A stretch of 64,000 bases of DNA from Prosthecochloris ethylica (lineage in GTDB: Bacteria; Bacteroidota; Chlorobiia; Chlorobiales; Chlorobiaceae): assembly GCF_015234275.1 (NCBI RefSeq), contig NZ_JADGII010000004.1. One strand, written 5' to 3'. Each line of letters opens with the position of its first letter. Within the stretch, counting starts at the first letter, position 1. Positions 61,930 to 64,000 of this stretch are shown piece after piece. The notes below the pieces were generated by a model. The model did not search any database. It saw only the letters and a program-made list of their open reading frames with translations, and was not told the origin of the DNA. A program made the translations under genes and the position numbers.

Positions 61930-63123
61930 ATGATACGATACTTCACCGCCGGCGAATCACACGGGCCGGCACTTTCAGCGATCGTCGAAGGGCTTCCGGC
62001 CGGAATGCCGCTCTCGCCCGAAGATATCGACAACGAACTTGCCCGACGCCAGCAGGGCTATGGCCGTGGCGGACGGATGAAAATTGAAACCGACAGGGCA
62101 CAGGTGCTTTCAGGTGTTCGCTTCGGCTCAACCATCGGCTCCCCCGTCACCCTGCAGATCAGCAACCGCGACTGGCAGAACTGGACCACCAGAATGGCGC
62201 AGTTTGACAAGCCGCAAGAGGAAATTCCCGCGATCTCGATTCCCAGGCCGGGGCACGCCGACCTGACCGGCATGATCAAGTACGGCTTCAACGATATCCG
62301 GCCGGTCATCGAACGAGCATCGGCACGGGAAACCGCAGCCCGCGTCGCAGCCTGTTCGCTCGCAAAAACCTTTCTGCGCCATGCAGGCATCCAGATCGGC
62401 AGCTACGTCTCGGCCATTGGTCCCGCTGACGGCACAGCAGACCCGGCACTGCTCGACAATCTGCTTGCACACGGCGCTGCCGACCTCTCCAGAGAAGCCG
62501 ACACATCGTGCGTGCGGATGCTGACGAAAACTGACGAGAAAAAAGCCGTCGCCGCCATCGACAAGGCAAAAGAAGACGGCGATACACTCGGAGGGATCAT
62601 CGAACTATTCATTACCGGCGTCCCAATGGGGCTCGGTACCTATGTCCAGCACGACCGGCGGCTCGATGCCGCACTGGCAGCCGCTCTGATCTCCATCCAG
62701 GCCGTCAAAGGCGTGGAAATCGGCACGGCGTTCGACAACGCCCGCAAACCCGGCTCACAGGTACATGACGAAATGTTCATTGCCGGCAGCGGCAGCCCGG
62801 CGCGCAACACCAACCGCGCGGGAGGACTCGAAGGCAGCATGTCGAACGGCGAGGTGATCCACCTCAGGGCCGCCATGAAACCCATCGCCACCCTGATGTC
62901 ACCACTTCACTCCTTCGACGTCACCTCTATGGAAGCGCATCTCTCGCACATTGAACGCAGCGATACGTGTGCCGTACCGGCCTGCAGCGTCATTGCAGAA
63001 GCGGTCGTCGCCCCGGTGCTTGCCAACGCCCTGCTGGAAAAGACAGGAGGGGATCATTTCGAAGAGGTGCTCGACAGGCTTGACGCCTATCGAAAAGAAA
63101 TCGATGCAAAGTTCCGCAACTGA
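61930..63123 (+). CDS. aroC: Chorismate synthase
   Basis: The 397-residue FMN enzyme makes chorismate from EPSP. Signatures are GESHGPALSAIVEGLPAG, RRQQGYGRGGRMKIETD, RPGHADLTGMIKYGF, RASARETAARVA and the late GGLEGSMSNGE. It is the third shikimate-pathway gene of the window, separate from aroK-aroB. It is convergent with cysE, with 8 bases between. Confidence 0.97.
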   Translation: MIRYFTAGESHGPALSAIVEGLPAGMPLSPEDIDNELARRQQGYGRGGRMKIETDRAQVLSGVRFGSTIGSPVTLQISNRDWQNWTTRMAQFDKPQEEIPAISIPRPGHADLTGMIKYGFNDIRPVIERASARETAARVAACSLAKTFLRHAGIQIGSYVSAIGPADGTADPALLDNLLAHGAADLSREADTSCVRMLTKTDEKKAVAAIDKAKEDGDTLGGIIELFITGVPMGLGTYVQHDRRLDAALAAALISIQAVKGVEIGTAFDNARKPGSQVHDEMFIAGSGSPARNTNRAGGLEGSMSNGEVIHLRAAMKPIATLMSPLHSFDVTSMEAHLSHIERSDTCAVPACSVIAEAVVAPVLANALLEKTGGDHFEEVLDRLDAYRKEIDAKFRN

Positions 63124-63131
63124 TCGGTCCG

Positions 63132-63926
63132 TCACTCACGCCGGCGGCTGCTCTGCAGCCGCTGGTTCATATCGCGTGCAGGGTCGGCTTCACGCGTACG
63201 GCCGACAATCTGTGCCGGCACCCCGGCTACGGTATAATGCGGTGGCACATCCTCGAGGACCACGCTCCCCGCACCCACTTTCGCGCCTGTCCCTATCTCC
63301 ACGTTGCCGAGAATTTTCGCCCCGGCACCGATCAGCACACACTGGCGCACCTTCGGATGACGGTCACCACTCTCCTTGCCCGTACCCCCGAGCGTCACTT
63401 CGTGCAGAATCGACACGTTATCCTCAACTACCGCCGTCTCACCGATCACCAGGCTTGTAGCATGGTCAAGCAGAATTCCCCGACCGATTGATGCAGCCGG
63501 ATGAATATCGACCGAAAACACCTCCGACATCCTGTTCTGCAGAAGGTACGCCATGGACGTCCGCCCGTTGTTCCACAGCCAGTGCGACAGGCGGTGAGAC
63601 TGCAAGGCCTGAAATCCTTTCAGGAACAGCATGATCTCGAAATAGTTCACCGCTGCCGGATCACGCTCCAGCGTCGCCGCAAGATCAGCTGCCGCATTAT
63701 CCAGATCCTCCGGGCTGTCTGCCATAAAATCAGCAAACAGCTCCTGCAGTACCTGCGGCGGAAAATGCTTTGACGCCAGCTTCACGGAAAGCAGCATCCC
63801 CAGTGCAGAACCGAAATCAGTGAATTGCAGAATATGCTGCTCGAGAAAATGCCGCATGTACGGCTCGTTCGCACACTCCCGCTCCGCCTCGGACCGAATT
63901 ATAGACCATATATCCTCAGCCACCAT
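63132..63926 (-). CDS. cysE: Serine O-acetyltransferase
   Basis: The 264-residue CysE has an N-terminal helical domain (about 1-140) and C-terminal left-handed beta-helix hexapeptide repeats (about 140-240: DIHPAASIGRGILLDHATSLVIGETAVVEDNVSILHEVTLGG). The catalytic His is in LLDHATS. It acetylates serine for cysteine synthesis. A heptamer repeat array begins 21 bases upstream of its start. Confidence 0.94.
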   Translation of the reverse strand: MVAEDIWSIIRSEAERECANEPYMRHFLEQHILQFTDFGSALGMLLSVKLASKHFPPQVLQELFADFMADSPEDLDNAAADLAATLERDPAAVNYFEIMLFLKGFQALQSHRLSHWLWNNGRTSMAYLLQNRMSEVFSVDIHPAASIGRGILLDHATSLVIGETAVVEDNVSILHEVTLGGTGKESGDRHPKVRQCVLIGAGAKILGNVEIGTGAKVGAGSVVLEDVPPHYTVAGVPAQIVGRTREADPARDMNQRLQSSRRRE

Positions 63927-63946
63927 AAAGCCATTATTAGTTATTC

Positions 63947-64000
63947 GTTAGCCGTTAGCCGTTAGCCGTTAGCCGTTAGCCGTTAGCCGTTAGCCGTTAG
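63947..64000. repeat. Tandem heptamer array (GTTAGCC)n
   Basis: Seven perfect copies of GTTAGCC (63947-63995) and a partial GTTAG reach the window edge, so the true length is unknown. A degenerate GTTATTC precedes the array. It lies in the upstream region of cysE. Confidence 0.95.

Noticed and set aside
63947..64000. CRISPR array at the right edge
   Set aside because: The units are contiguous 7-mers without spacers, so this is a simple tandem repeat.

Overview
The window comes from a green sulfur bacterium (Chlorobiaceae, Chlorobaculum/Prosthecochloris-like). This follows from the mix of genes, not from a database search. It has a bacteriochlorophyll block (bchF-bchC-bchX), anaerobic-type carotenoid genes (crtB, a crtQ-type zeta-carotene desaturase), the C5 tetrapyrrole genes hemA-hemC-hemD with a nearby Mg-type hemB, a bacillithiol-type deacetylase (bshB1), type III glutamine synthetase, and ordinary housekeeping genes. 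Genes are dense and usually overlap by 1-11 bases. I see no rRNA, prophage, insertion sequence or CRISPR array, so this looks like core chromosome with a few accessory stretches.

Layout. 1-8.3 kb: end of an OmpA-type protein, a glucoamylase-DUF547 fusion, lpxD, prs-rplY, an orphan OppC-type permease with a NUDIX hydrolase and a small unknown. 8.3-16.4 kb: cupin, comEC (no metallo-beta-lactamase domain), metF, lysA, rpmG, tRNA-Leu(CAG), a zinc-ribbon coiled-coil protein, a ZIP-like transporter carrying two cyclic-nucleotide-binding-type domains, and RNase P RNA. 16.4-26.7 kb: hflX-ybeY-unknown-DUF456, crtB-lysS-AlbA_2, a NusG-like factor with a UDP-glucuronate 4-epimerase, tgt-rimO and a CWC protein. 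26.7-34.7 kb: glpK, aroK-aroB, coaX, yjbQ, glnN with an Lrp/AsnC regulator. 35-42.7 kb: crtQ followed by a TIGR04282/TIGR04283-type glycosyltransferase pair, a low-complexity unknown, an NtrC-type regulator, dut, bshB1, trxB. 42.8-53.2 kb: a peptide-binding lipoprotein, bchFCX, typA, ccsA-like-hemACD. 53.2-60.6 kb: a leftward six-gene run. 60.8-64 kb: hemB, aroC, cysE and a GTTAGCC heptamer array.

How genes work together. hemA/C/D/B make uroporphyrinogen III from glutamyl-tRNA, and bchF, bchC and bchX act late in bacteriochlorophyll synthesis, so the window holds both ends of the pigment pathway. crtB and crtQ are two steps of carotenoid synthesis. aroK, aroB and aroC are three shikimate-pathway enzymes at two loci. 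lysA, cysE, metF and glnN serve amino-acid and one-carbon metabolism.

Most unusual stretch. At 60614-55355 on the minus strand an AfsA-type hotdog protein (the gamma-butyrolactone-synthase family of Streptomyces), an FAD-dependent amine-oxidase-like enzyme, a CqsS/LqsS-like six-helix hybrid sensor kinase and an unknown protein are translationally coupled or nearly so. I read this as a candidate small-molecule signal synthesis and sensing operon. The second notable feature is BchX, whose last 51 residues look like a sigma-70 region 4 helix-turn-helix.
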